A DNA stretch of 64,000 nt from WHTX01 sp038255145. Its GTDB lineage: Bacteria > Actinomycetota > Acidimicrobiia > Acidimicrobiales > CAIXPF01. A program made the translations under genes and the position numbers. The notes under the pieces are model-generated. The model saw only the letters and a list, made by a program, of their open reading frames with translations. It searched no databases and was not told where the DNA came from. How positions within the stretch are numbered: the stretch's first letter is position 1; every line of letters begins with the position of its first letter. The stretch is from NCBI GenBank assembly GCA_038255145.1, contig JBBSLP010000009.1, forward strand, positions 47,351-111,350. The letters run 5' to 3'. This document shows, one piece after another, positions 40,806 through 49,708 of the stretch.

Positions 40806-42014
40806 GTGCGTTCACGACGTTTCCTTCGTGGCGCGGCGGGAGTTCTGGCGGCGGCCCTGGTGATCCTCACCGGTGCTGTCGGCGTGCCATCCGCCGGTGC
40901 CACCTCACCCGCAGCCGGCGAGTTCGTGCCCATCACCCCCCTGCGCCTGCTCGACACCCGCGACGGCGCGCCCCTGGGCGCGGGCGAGGCCCGGCCCCTG
41001 GTGGTCACGGGCCGGGGCTCGGTCCCCGCCGCCGGTCAGGTGCGGGCGGTGGCGCTGACGGTGACGGCCACACGGCCCACCGTCGGCGGCTTCGTGTCGG
41101 TGTACCCGTGGGGGGCCGCCGGGCCCGGCGCCTCCAACCTCAACTTCGTGCCCACCCAGACGGTGGCCAACTCCGTCGTCGTCGGCGTCGGCGACGGTGG
41201 CCAGGTGGCGCTGTACAACGGCGCCGGCAACACCGACCTGGTCGTCGACATCGTGGGCTGGTTCTCGGCCACCCCCGTCACCGGCGGCGGCCGCTTCCTG
41301 CCCGTGATCCCCCAACGCCTGGCCGACACCCGGCCCGACCGGCCCATCTTCGGCGGCGAGGCCCTCATCCTGGCCCTGGCCAACGACCCGCCCTACGACG
41401 AGGTGACCTCGGTGGCCCTCAACGTCACCGCCACCCAGCCCCAGGGCCACGGCTACTTCCTGGTCACCCCGTGGGACGTGCCCCTACCGGGGGCCTCGAC
41501 GCTCAACTTCGTGCCCGGCGAGACGGTGGCCAGCGCCACCTTCACCGCCCTCGGGCCCCAGCGCCGCATCGGCGTCTACAACGGGAGCCCCCAGCCCGTG
41601 CACCAGGTCGTGGACCTCAACGGCGTGTTCGTCCACCCCGAGAAGGTCAACAGCGGGGGCACGTTCACCCCGGTCACCCCCTTCCGCCTGCTCGACACCC
41701 GCACGGGTGGCGGCCCGCTGGGCGCCCTCGAGACCCGCACCGTGCAGGTGCGGGGGGTGGGCAGCATCCCCGTCGACGCCGGCGCCGTCGTGGCCAACGT
41801 GACCGTCGTCGACCCCACCGCCCCCACCTACGTGAGCCTGTGGCAGACGGGCCAGGCCCAGCCCGGGGTGTCCAACGTGAACGCCGATCCCGGCGAGACG
41901 GTGCCCAACCTGGTCAACGTGGCCCTGGGGGACGGCAAGGTCCAGCTGTTCAACGCCCAGGGCTCGGCCAACGTCATCATCGACGTGGTCGGCTGGTACT
42001 CGACCATCTCCTGA
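40806..42014 (+). CDS. Secreted protein of three ~120-residue beta repeats
   Basis: 402 residues from GTG. A signal peptide (basic start, hydrophobic 9-28, PSAGA-like cleavage near 33) precedes three repeats, roughly 39-155, 163-282 and 288-402. Each begins F-x-P-I/V-x-P-x-RL-x-DTR, has an 'NVT...P...GY/FV...PWG' middle, a 'SNLN...TVAN' turn and ends V-x-D-x-x-GW/VF. This repeat is abundant in secreted proteins of acidimicrobial actinobacteria, usually beside enzymatic or adhesive domains; here it stands alone. Probably a surface or matrix protein. The start codon is uncertain; a TTGACG-like -35 lies upstream. Confidence 0.75.
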   Translation: MRSRRFLRGAAGVLAAALVILTGAVGVPSAGATSPAAGEFVPITPLRLLDTRDGAPLGAGEARPLVVTGRGSVPAAGQVRAVALTVTATRPTVGGFVSVYPWGAAGPGASNLNFVPTQTVANSVVVGVGDGGQVALYNGAGNTDLVVDIVGWFSATPVTGGGRFLPVIPQRLADTRPDRPIFGGEALILALANDPPYDEVTSVALNVTATQPQGHGYFLVTPWDVPLPGASTLNFVPGETVASATFTALGPQRRIGVYNGSPQPVHQVVDLNGVFVHPEKVNSGGTFTPVTPFRLLDTRTGGGPLGALETRTVQVRGVGSIPVDAGAVVANVTVVDPTAPTYVSLWQTGQAQPGVSNVNADPGETVPNLVNVALGDGKVQLFNAQGSANVIIDVVGWYSTIS

Positions 42015-42089
42015 CGACCACGTGGTTGGGGACCACCTCCCTGGCCACCGCCTCCCTGGCCACCACGCCCCTGGCGACCACCGCCCAGC

Positions 42090-42135
42090 GACCGGTCCTG
42101 ATCCCTCGTCCTGGTGAGGGGGATCAGGACCGGTC
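42090..42135. terminator. Bidirectional terminator hairpin overlapping a stop codon
   Basis: A perfect 16-bp stem GACCGGTCCTGATCCC (42090-42105) pairs with 42120-42135, leaving a 14-nt loop. It lies between the secreted repeat protein (+) and the REC-like gene (-), and the right arm includes that gene's TGA (42124-42126). Confidence 0.75.
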
Positions 42136-42459
42136 CGCGCCCAGCAGCTCCCCCAGGCGCCGGAAGAACACCGAGCGGGGCAGGGCCTCGACCCCGGCGG
42201 CCCGGGCCGCGTCGAAGGTCGGACCGTCGACGTGGGCGGCGAAGCCCACCACGGCCACCCCATCGAGGGCGGCCACGGCGTCGAGCACCCCCGGTCGGGC
42301 CAGGTCGGCGAGCACGAGGTCGACGGGTCCGCTCCCGGTCAGCGCGGCGACCAGGGCGGCGGGGCCGGCCACGACCACCAGGTCGACACCTCCGGCGCGA
42401 GCGGCGGCGCCGACGCGGGAGCGGTCCATCAGGTCGGGGACCAGGGCCACCACCCTCAC
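42124..42459 (-). CDS. Small receiver-like (CheY-fold) protein
   Basis: 111 residues. VRVVALVPDLMDRSRVGAAARAGGVDLVVV, PVDLVLADLARPGVLDAV and VVGFAAHVDGPTFDAARAAGV follow the alternating beta/alpha order of a receiver domain, with DLARPG at the usual phospho-acceptor strand, but the acidic cluster at strand 1 is missing (VPDLMD only). Likely a non-phosphorylated pseudo-receiver. GTG overlaps the upstream stop (GTGA) in a three-gene operon after larE. Function unknown. Confidence 0.65.
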   Translation of the reverse strand: MRVVALVPDLMDRSRVGAAARAGGVDLVVVAGPAALVAALTGSGPVDLVLADLARPGVLDAVAALDGVAVVGFAAHVDGPTFDAARAAGVEALPRSVFFRRLGELLGADRS

Positions 42460-42965
42460 GTGTCCGTCCCCACGGCCCGGTCCCGCCGACGGCTGAGGAT
42501 GACGTGGGCCTTGGCTGCCCCCCACAGCAGGCCGGGCTCGGCCACCGTGGCGTCGATGTCGGCGAAGTTGGCCGGGGAGAGGTCGTAGACGTCGGCGGGG
42601 AAGCCCCGCTGGGCCACCTCGTCGCGGACCACGGCGGGCACCCCCGCCACGGCCAGCACGGCGGTGGGGAAGGGCACGGCCCCCCGCAACACGCCCAGGG
42701 GGGTGGAGCGCTGTTCAGCCACGTCGGTGGCCAGCAGCAGGCGCAACCGGGGGATGACCTCGTCGACCGCTCGACGTCCGGCCACGACGGCGGCGTCGTG
42801 CACGGCGGGGTCCACCCTGCCCGCCCACGCCGTGAGGCGACGCTCGACGCTGCGCACCACCCACCCGGCCAGTGCGGCCTCGGCCGCGTCGCCCAGGGCG
42901 GTGGCGTAGCCGGCCATGGCCGCCTCGTCCGCGGCCCTGCCCGCGGCCTGGCCGGGGGGTGTCAT
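42456..42965 (-). CDS. Conserved hypothetical protein of the larE operon
   Basis: 169 residues; not recognised. The N-terminal ~80 residues are helical and Ala-rich (DEAAMAGYATALGDAAEAALAGWVVRSVERRL), the middle has DVAEQRSTPLGVLRGAVPFPTAVLA, and the end has VYDLSPANFADIDATVAEPGLLWGAAKAHVILSRRR. No signal or membrane helix. It begins 4 nt after larE and overlaps the receiver-like gene by 4 bp, so the three proteins are probably made together. Role unknown. Confidence 0.65.
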   Translation of the reverse strand: MTPPGQAAGRAADEAAMAGYATALGDAAEAALAGWVVRSVERRLTAWAGRVDPAVHDAAVVAGRRAVDEVIPRLRLLLATDVAEQRSTPLGVLRGAVPFPTAVLAVAGVPAVVRDEVAQRGFPADVYDLSPANFADIDATVAEPGLLWGAAKAHVILSRRRDRAVGTDT

Positions 42966-42969
42966 CGGC

Positions 42970-43764
42970 TCACGGCAGGGAGAGGGCGGCGTTGAGGTTG
43001 CCCGAGCGCAGCCCCTCGAGGTCGAGCGTGACGTAGCGGTAGCCCACGCGGTGCAGGGCGCTGACCACCTCGGCGTGGGCGGCGACGGCATCGGCCAGGC
43101 GGGCCACGGGCACCTCGAGGCGGGCGGTGTCGCCGTAGTGGCGCACCCGTAGCTCGTCGAAGCCCAGGCGACGCAGGGCGGCCTCGGCCCGTTCGACCTG
43201 GCCCAGCAGCGACACGCTGACCGTGGTCCCGTAGGGAAGGCGCGACGCCAGGCACGCCGCCGCCGGCTTGTCCCACGTCTCCAGGCCCAGCTGGCGGGAG
43301 GCGTGGCGCACGTCGGCCTTGGTGAAGCCGGCCTCGACGAGGGGGAAGCGGGCGTCGCGCTCGGCCGCGGCCCGCTGGCCGGGGCGGTGGTCACCGAGGT
43401 CGTCGACGTTGACGCCCAGCACCACCGTGGCCCCCCGGGACGCGGCCAGGGGGACGAGCTCGTCGAGCAGGGCCGACTTGCAGTGGTAGCAGCGGTCCCC
43501 GTCGTTGAGGCGGTACGCGGCCCGTTCGAGCTCGTCGGTCAGCACCTCGAGGTGGGTCATGCCCCACCCCGCGGCCAGCCGGCGACAGGCATCGCGCTCG
43601 TCGCCGGGGAGGGAGGGGGACACCGCGGTCGCGGCCACGGCATCGGCGCCGAGCACGTCGTGGGCCACGTAGGCCAGGAAGGCGGAATCGGCGCCGCCCG
43701 AGAAGGCCACCACGACGGGGCCCATCCCCCCGAGCACGTCGCGGAGCTGGTTCACGTCGGCCAC
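42970..43764 (-). CDS. larE: ATP-dependent sacrificial sulfur transferase LarE-like
   Basis: 264 residues. PP-loop SGGADS (22-27) binds ATP; CYHC (92-95) and KPAAACLASRLPYGT with Cys171 match LarE, where this cysteine (Cys176 in Lactiplantibacillus) donates its sulfur to the nickel-pincer cofactor precursor. The C-terminal helical domain is present. The partners larB and larC are not in the window, so the role could be Ni-pincer synthesis with unlinked genes or another thiolation. TACGGT 6 nt upstream supports the GTG start. First gene of a three-gene operon. Confidence 0.85.
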   Translation of the reverse strand: MADVNQLRDVLGGMGPVVVAFSGGADSAFLAYVAHDVLGADAVAATAVSPSLPGDERDACRRLAAGWGMTHLEVLTDELERAAYRLNDGDRCYHCKSALLDELVPLAASRGATVVLGVNVDDLGDHRPGQRAAAERDARFPLVEAGFTKADVRHASRQLGLETWDKPAAACLASRLPYGTTVSVSLLGQVERAEAALRRLGFDELRVRHYGDTARLEVPVARLADAVAAHAEVVSALHRVGYRYVTLDLEGLRSGNLNAALSLP

Positions 43765-43770
43765 GGTGCC

Positions 43771-43776
43771 ACCGTA
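43771..43776 (-). promoter_or_regulatory. Leaderless -10 hexamer of the larE operon
   Basis: TACGGT on the minus strand, 6 nt upstream of the GTG at 43764. Confidence 0.5.
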
Positions 43777-43930
43777 CTCGGACCCCGCCCGCCGGGTCCG
43801 AGCCGGCCCCTGCCAGGAGCGCTGGCCGCAGAACCGTCGCGGGGTGCACCCCCAGGGACCTAAGCGTCACCTAAAGTCGCGCACTTCTGGCCCAAGCGGT
43901 CCAGTGTGCTGAACGACGAAAGAGGTTGCT

Positions 43931-45118
43931 GTGAACGGCATTCGTTTCGCCCGCAAGGGAGGCGCCCTCCTGTTGGGTCTCGCCCTCGTGGCGTCAGCCT
44001 GTGGGGGCGACGACGACGACGCCTCCAGCGCCACGACGGCCGCTAGTGGCAGCGCCACGACGGCAGCTGGTGGCGGGGTCAAGTGCGACGACCTGTCGCT
44101 GGCCTACTTCGGCGCCCTGACCGGTGACAACGCCAACCTGGGCATCAACATCAAGCAGGGTGCCTCGCTGGCCATCGACCAGTTCAACGAGAAGAACCCC
44201 GACTGCCAGATCGAGCTCAAGGACTTCGACTCCCAGGGCGACCCCGCCCAGGCCCCGGGCCTGGCCACCGCGGTGATCAACGACAAGAGCATCGTCGGGG
44301 TCGTCGGGCCCGCCTTCTCCGGTGAGTCCAAGGCTGCGGATCCCCTCTTCGAAGAGGCCGGGCTGCCCATCATCACCGCGTCGGCCACCGGACCGGCGCT
44401 GTCGACCAACGGCTGGAAGATCTTCCACCGCATGTTGGGCAACGACAACGACCAGGGGCCCGCGGCGGCGAAGTACATCACCGCCACCATGGGCGCCAAG
44501 AAGGTCTTCGTCGTCGACGACGCCACCGAGTACGGCCGGGGCCTGGCCGACGCCGTGAAGGAAGCGCTGGGCACGGCCATGTCGGGCTCGGACACCGTGC
44601 AGGAGAAGCAGACGGACTTCTCGGCCACCGTGACCAAGATCAAGGCCGCCGCCCCCGACGCCGTGTTCTACGCCGGCTACTACGCCGAGGCCGGGCCCCT
44701 GGCCAAGCAGCTGAAGGACGCCGGCGTCACCGCCAAGTTCGTCTCCGGTGACGGCTCCAAGGACCCGGGCTTCGTGACCGGGGCTGGTGCGGCCGCCGAG
44801 GGCGTCGTCCTGACCTGCCCGTGCGCCCCGCCCGAGAACTTCCCGGACTTCTACACGGCGTACAAGGCCGAGTTCAACAGCGATCCCCAGACCTACGGCG
44901 CCGAGGCCTACGACTCGGCAACGGCCTTCCTGCTGGCCATCGCCGACGGCAAGACCGACCGCAAGTCCATCCTCGAGTTCCTCAAGACGCTCAGCGCCCC
45001 CGGCGTGACCAAGGAGCTGGCGTGGGACGACACGGGTGAGGTCAAGGACAAGTCCGTGTACGCCTACATCGTGAAGGGCGGCGAGATCGTCCCCGCCCAG
45101 CCCGAGGCCATCAAGTAG
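43931..45118 (+). CDS. livK: Branched-chain amino-acid-type ABC importer binding lipoprotein
   Basis: 395 residues. Signal peptide with lipobox VASA-Cys24 and an acidic/Thr-rich linker, then the Peripla_BP_6 fold: LAYFGALTGDNANLGINIKQGASLAIDQFNEKN, IVGVVGPAFSGESKAADPLFEEAGLPIITASAT, and the hinge YDSATAFLLAIADG. It delivers the ligand (branched-chain amino acid, or amide/urea-like in some members) to the LivHMGF complex encoded next. AGAGG 6-7 nt before the GTG fixes the start. An inverted repeat follows the stop. Confidence 0.9.
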   Translation: MNGIRFARKGGALLLGLALVASACGGDDDDASSATTAASGSATTAAGGGVKCDDLSLAYFGALTGDNANLGINIKQGASLAIDQFNEKNPDCQIELKDFDSQGDPAQAPGLATAVINDKSIVGVVGPAFSGESKAADPLFEEAGLPIITASATGPALSTNGWKIFHRMLGNDNDQGPAAAKYITATMGAKKVFVVDDATEYGRGLADAVKEALGTAMSGSDTVQEKQTDFSATVTKIKAAAPDAVFYAGYYAEAGPLAKQLKDAGVTAKFVSGDGSKDPGFVTGAGAAAEGVVLTCPCAPPENFPDFYTAYKAEFNSDPQTYGAEAYDSATAFLLAIADGKTDRKSILEFLKTLSAPGVTKELAWDDTGEVKDKSVYAYIVKGGEIVPAQPEAIK

Positions 45119-45143
45119 CACCCACGCTCCGCCGGGTGTGCCG

Positions 45144-45175
45144 CAGGGGTGGTTCCGTCGCCGGAACCACCCCTG
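45144..45175 (+). terminator. Perfect 14-bp hairpin between livK and livH
   Basis: CAGGGGTGGTTCCG (45144-45157) pairs with 45162-45175 around a TCGC loop. It lies 25 bp after the livK stop and 51 bp before livH, so it may attenuate transcription and give more livK than permease mRNA. The T tract is weak (TTGCGTT). Confidence 0.7.
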
Positions 45176-45226
45176 TTGCGTTCCCGTGTGCCACGATGCA
45201 CCGCACCACCGAGCGACACCGGGACG

Positions 45227-46183
45227 ATGATCACCGCCTCTCTCCTCGTCGACCAGTTCTGGACGTTCACCATCACCGGCCTGGCCCAGGGCGCCATCTA
45301 CGCCCTTGTGGCCTTGGGCTACACGTTGGTGTACGGCGTCTTGCGGTTGATCAACTTCGCCCACTCCGAGGTCTTCATGGTGGGCACCTTCGGTGCCCTC
45401 TTCGCCACGCGCTGGATGGGCGTCGAGCTGGGTGACCCCACCGACCACGGCGCCCTGGCCGTCATCGGCTTCCTGGTGGTCTGCGGCCTGGTGGCCATGG
45501 CCTTCTCCGGCGGCACCGCCGTGGCCCTGGAGCTCATCGCCTACCGGCCCCTGCGCCGCCGCGGTGCCCCCCGCCTGGCCTTCCTCATCTCGGCCATCGG
45601 CGCCTCCTTCGCCCTCTTCGAGGCCATGGCCGTGTGGCAGGGGCGCAACCCCATCCCCTTCCCCCGGCTCTTCGAGCCCAAGGAGCTGTTCCGCTTCTTC
45701 GACGCCTCGGTGACCCAACGCCAGGTCATCGTGGTCGTGTTCGCCGTGCTGATGATGGTGGCCCTGCAGCTGTTCGTGTCCAAGAGCCGCCTGGGCCGGG
45801 GCATCCGGGCCACGGCGCAGGACAGCGAGACGGCCCGCATGCTCGGCGTCAACACCGACAACACCATCCTGGTGACGTTCCTGCTCGGCGGCATCATGGC
45901 CGGCGGCGCCGCCCTGCTGTTCCTCATCAAGGACGAGCAGACCAGGTTCAACATCGGCTTCCTCCTGGGCATCAAGGCCTTCACCGCCGCCGTGCTCGGC
46001 GGCATCGGCAACCTGCGGGGCGCCCTGATCGGCGGCCTGGCCCTGGGCCTGGTCGAGAACTACGGCGCCGCCATCTTCGGCACCCAGTGGAAGGACGTCG
46101 TGGCCTTCGTCGTCTTGGTGGTGGTGCTCATGTTCCGACCTACCGGCCTGCTCGGTGAGCAGCTCGGACGGAGCCGGGCGTGA
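45227..46183 (+). CDS. livH: Branched-chain amino-acid-type ABC permease LivH
   Basis: 318 residues, eight hydrophobic segments. LAQGAIYALVALGYTLVYGVLRLINFAHSEVFMVG is the hallmark N-terminal block of LivH, and RATAQDSETARMLGVNTDN the cytoplasmic coupling loop. AVLGGIGNLRGALIGGLALGLVENYG is the conserved C-terminal block. The ATG at 45227 is preferred over upstream GTG codons because homology starts there and the upstream part overlaps the hairpin. GTGA overlap with livM. Confidence 0.9.
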   Translation: MITASLLVDQFWTFTITGLAQGAIYALVALGYTLVYGVLRLINFAHSEVFMVGTFGALFATRWMGVELGDPTDHGALAVIGFLVVCGLVAMAFSGGTAVALELIAYRPLRRRGAPRLAFLISAIGASFALFEAMAVWQGRNPIPFPRLFEPKELFRFFDASVTQRQVIVVVFAVLMMVALQLFVSKSRLGRGIRATAQDSETARMLGVNTDNTILVTFLLGGIMAGGAALLFLIKDEQTRFNIGFLLGIKAFTAAVLGGIGNLRGALIGGLALGLVENYGAAIFGTQWKDVVAFVVLVVVLMFRPTGLLGEQLGRSRA

Positions 46184-47331
46184 GCGGCGTGCGAGGGGCC
46201 TTCGGTGGCCTGCGCCAAGCCGACGACGCCCGCATCCGCGGTCTGGCCTCGGTCGGCGTGCGCTGGCGGGCCCTACCCCGACCGGCCCGCATCGCCATCT
46301 GCGTGGCCGCCGTCGCCGCGTTGTACCTGCTTCCCCTGTGGGGTTCGCCGCCGCTCATCAACACGCCGGGCACCGACTTCGTCGACGTCCTGGCCACCCG
46401 CATCGCCATCTTCGTGCTCGCCGCCATCGGCCTCAACGTGGTCGTGGGCCAGGCCGGCCTGCTCGACCTGGGCTTCGTGGCCTTCTATGCCATCGGCGCC
46501 TACACGGTCGCCGTCCTCAGCGCCGAGCACGGCAGCGTGCCCTTCGCCCTGGCCGTGCCCGTGGCCATCGCCGTGGCCATGTCGGCCGGCATCCTGCTGG
46601 GCACCCCCACCCTGCGCCTGCGGGGTGACTACCTGGCCATCGTCACCCTGGGCTTCGGCGAGATCATCCGCATCGTGGCCGTCAACACCGACTGGTTGGG
46701 TGGGCCCCGGGGCATCAGCAACATCCCCAAGCCCCCCAACGTGGGGCCGCTCGAGTTCAAGCTGCTCGACGCCAAGCCGTACTACTGGCTGGCGCTGACC
46801 GCCATCATCGTGGTGGTGGTGTTCGTGCGCCGCCTGGAGCGCAGCCGGGTGGGCCGGGCGTGGACGGCCATCCGCGAGGACGAGGACGCCGCCGAGCTCA
46901 TGGGCGTGCCCACCTTCAAGTTCAAGCTGTGGGCCTTCGCCATCGGCGCCGGGGTGGGGGCCCTGTCGGGCTCGCTGTACGCCGGGCGGGTCGGCTTCAT
47001 CAACCCGGGCAACTTCCCCTTCACCCTGTCGGTGCTGTTCCTGGCCGCGGTGGTGCTGGGCGGGGCCGGCAACCTGGCCGGCGTCATCCTCGGTGGCGTG
47101 GTCATCGCCTACCTGCCCGAACGTTTCCGGGGCTTCGAGGACAAGCGCTTCCTCGTCTTCGGCATCGCCCTGGTGGTCATGATGATCTTCCGACCCCAGG
47201 GCCTGATCCCCAACCGGCGGGTGGCGGCCGAGATGCACCACGCCGAGGACAACCTCGAGTTGGCCAACGTCCCCGGTGGCGACCTGCACGAACCCGTTGA
47301 GGGCTCCGACGACAGGCACGACCGTGGCTGA
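46180..47331 (+). CDS. livM: Branched-chain amino-acid-type ABC permease LivM
   Basis: 383 residues. FVLAAIGLNVVVGQAGLLDLGFVAFYAIGAYTVA and LRLRGDYLAIVTLGFGEIIRIV are LivM signatures; WTAIREDEDAAELMGVPTFKFKLWAFAIGAGVGALSG is the coupling loop plus next helix. A hydrophilic C-terminal tail of ~45 residues follows. Forms the membrane channel with LivH. GTG overlaps the livH stop; its own stop overlaps livG's start by 8 bp. Confidence 0.9.
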   Translation: MSGVRGAFGGLRQADDARIRGLASVGVRWRALPRPARIAICVAAVAALYLLPLWGSPPLINTPGTDFVDVLATRIAIFVLAAIGLNVVVGQAGLLDLGFVAFYAIGAYTVAVLSAEHGSVPFALAVPVAIAVAMSAGILLGTPTLRLRGDYLAIVTLGFGEIIRIVAVNTDWLGGPRGISNIPKPPNVGPLEFKLLDAKPYYWLALTAIIVVVVFVRRLERSRVGRAWTAIREDEDAAELMGVPTFKFKLWAFAIGAGVGALSGSLYAGRVGFINPGNFPFTLSVLFLAAVVLGGAGNLAGVILGGVVIAYLPERFRGFEDKRFLVFGIALVVMMIFRPQGLIPNRRVAAEMHHAEDNLELANVPGGDLHEPVEGSDDRHDRG

Positions 47332-48134
47332 GCCGGTCAACGGGCCCGTGGGCAACGGCGCCGTGCCCCCGGCCGACCGGGTGCTCGAGCTCGACGACGT
47401 CACCGTGCGCTTCGGCGGGGTCACCGCCCTGGAGGACGTCAGCTTCCACATCGACCGGGGCGAGATCCTCGGCCTGATCGGCCCCAACGGCGCCGGCAAG
47501 ACGACGTGCTTCAACATCCTCACCGGCGTCTACAAGCCGGCGTCGGGCCATGTGCGCTTCGAGGGTCGTGACCTCAGCCGCATGAAGCGGTACCAGATCA
47601 CCAAGGCCGGCATCGCCCGCACGTTCCAGAACATCCGGCTCTTCCCCGAGATGACGGCGCTGGAGAACGTGATGGTGGGGGCCGACGCCCACCACCGCAC
47701 CTCGGTGCTGGGGGCCATGTTCCACCTGCCCCGCTACCGCGAGGAGGAGCAATCGGGCCGGGCCCGGGCCCGTGAGCTGCTCGACTTCCTGGGCATCGGC
47801 GATCGGGCCAACGACGCAGCCCGCAACCTGCCCTACGGTTACCAACGCCGCCTGGAGATCGCCCGGGCCCTGGCCACCAACCCCAAGCTGCTGTGCCTCG
47901 ACGAGCCCGCCGCCGGCTTCAACCCGGCGGAGAAGGTCGAGCTGATGGAGGTCATCCGCCGCATCCAGCGCGAGGGCTACACCGTGCTGCTCATCGAGCA
48001 CGACATGGACCTGGTCATGGGGGTCACGGAACGGATCGTGGTGCTCGACTTCGGACGCAAGATCGCCGAGGGGACGCCCCGGGCCATCCGCAGCGACCCC
48101 CGGGTCATCGAGGCCTACCTGGGGGTGCCCGAAG

Positions 48135-48145
<11 letters not shown>
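47324..48145 (+). CDS. livG: Branched-chain amino-acid-type ABC ATPase LivG
   Basis: 273 residues. Walker A GPNGAGKTT, LivG-specific ITKAGIARTFQNIRLFPEMTALENV, a modified signature YGYQRRLEIARALATNP (normal for LivG, where LSGGQ is replaced), Walker B LLCLDEPAAGFNPAE, and switch EHDMDLVMG. The C-terminal IVVLDFGRKIAEGTPRAIRSDPRVIEAYLG is the family tail. GTG start overlaps livM by 8 bp, and livF overlaps its end by 11 bp. Confidence 0.93.
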
Positions 48146-48857
<712 letters not shown>

Positions 48858-48902
48858 GACCGGCACCGCCACCGCGGCCCGAACCACGTGACCTGCCCGG
48901 CC

Positions 48903-49691
48903 TCAGGGGGCGCCGAGCTCGTCGAGGACGTCGTCGATCGTGCCGCAGATGCCGGTGTAGAAGGTGCCGAACTCGCCGTAGAGGGCCGACGCCTCGTCGT
49001 AGCGCATGGTGTACACGACGGCCTTGAGGTCGTCGGGGTGGTCGGCGAACAGCGTGACCCCCCACTCGAAGTCGTCCAGGCCCGTCGAGCCCGTGACCAG
49101 CTGCAGGATGCGCCCGGCGAACTTGCGCCCCGACGTCCCGTGCTCGGCCATGAGGTCTCGGCGCTCGTCGAAGGGCAGGCGGAACCAGTTGGCGCCCACG
49201 TTGCGGCGCTTGCTCATGGGGTAGAAGCACCACGCCCGCTTGTCACCCGGGGGCAGCTTGCCCGGGTACAGGCGCATGCGCTTCATGTTCTCGGGCACGT
49301 CGGTGGCGTACTCGGACACCTCGGTGAGCGACAGGTACGAGTCGATCACCTCGACCCCGGCGCACACCACCGCCGTCTGCAGGCGGCGCAGGACGACCAT
49401 GTCGGGGTGCAGCACCATGAGGGCCAGGTCGCCCTTGTGGCCCAGCAGAGCCACGGGCACGACCTTGCCGCCCTGGGCGGCGACGGCCTCGACCGCGGCG
49501 ACGACGCGGGCCCGGTCCACGGGACGACCGGTCACCCGGGCGAACAGGTGGAGCACGCACAGGCCCTCGGTGGGGCGCACACCGCCCTCGCCCGTGTCCC
49601 CGGCCACGCCGGCCTCAGTGCTGGCTCCGGGGCCGACCTCGGCGCTGACCTGGGCAGGGGTGGTCTCTGGGGGGCTGGCCACGTCGCTCAC
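48903..49691 (-). CDS. hemQ: Chlorite dismutase family protein, probable coproheme decarboxylase
   Basis: 262 residues; the first ~40 are low-complexity, then the Cld-like ferredoxin folds. MKRMRLYPGKLPPGDKRAWCFYPMSKRR, NWFRLPFDERRDLMAEHGTSGRKFAGRILQLVTGSTGLDDFEWGVTLFADHP and the final RYDEASALYGEFGTFYTG match HemQ/ChdC; His184 is the proximal haem ligand. The enzyme makes haem b from coproheme in the coproporphyrin-dependent pathway. By spacing (25 residues between YPM and the His), the site of the Firmicutes catalytic Tyr145 reads Cys155 here. TAAGGT 7 nt upstream supports the GTG at 49691. Confidence 0.85.
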   Translation of the reverse strand: MSDVASPPETTPAQVSAEVGPGASTEAGVAGDTGEGGVRPTEGLCVLHLFARVTGRPVDRARVVAAVEAVAAQGGKVVPVALLGHKGDLALMVLHPDMVVLRRLQTAVVCAGVEVIDSYLSLTEVSEYATDVPENMKRMRLYPGKLPPGDKRAWCFYPMSKRRNVGANWFRLPFDERRDLMAEHGTSGRKFAGRILQLVTGSTGLDDFEWGVTLFADHPDDLKAVVYTMRYDEASALYGEFGTFYTGICGTIDDVLDELGAP

Positions 49692-49698
49692 ACGAGCC

Positions 49699-49704
49699 AC
49701 CTTA
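49699..49704 (-). promoter_or_regulatory. Leaderless -10 hexamer of the hemQ gene
   Basis: TAAGGT on the minus strand, 7 nt upstream of the GTG at 49691. Confidence 0.5.
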
Positions 49705-49708
49705 GGGT

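Noticed and set aside
40806..42014. S-layer protein assignment
   Set aside because: The three repeats suggest a surface location, but there is no SLH or cell-wall anchor domain and no abundance evidence.
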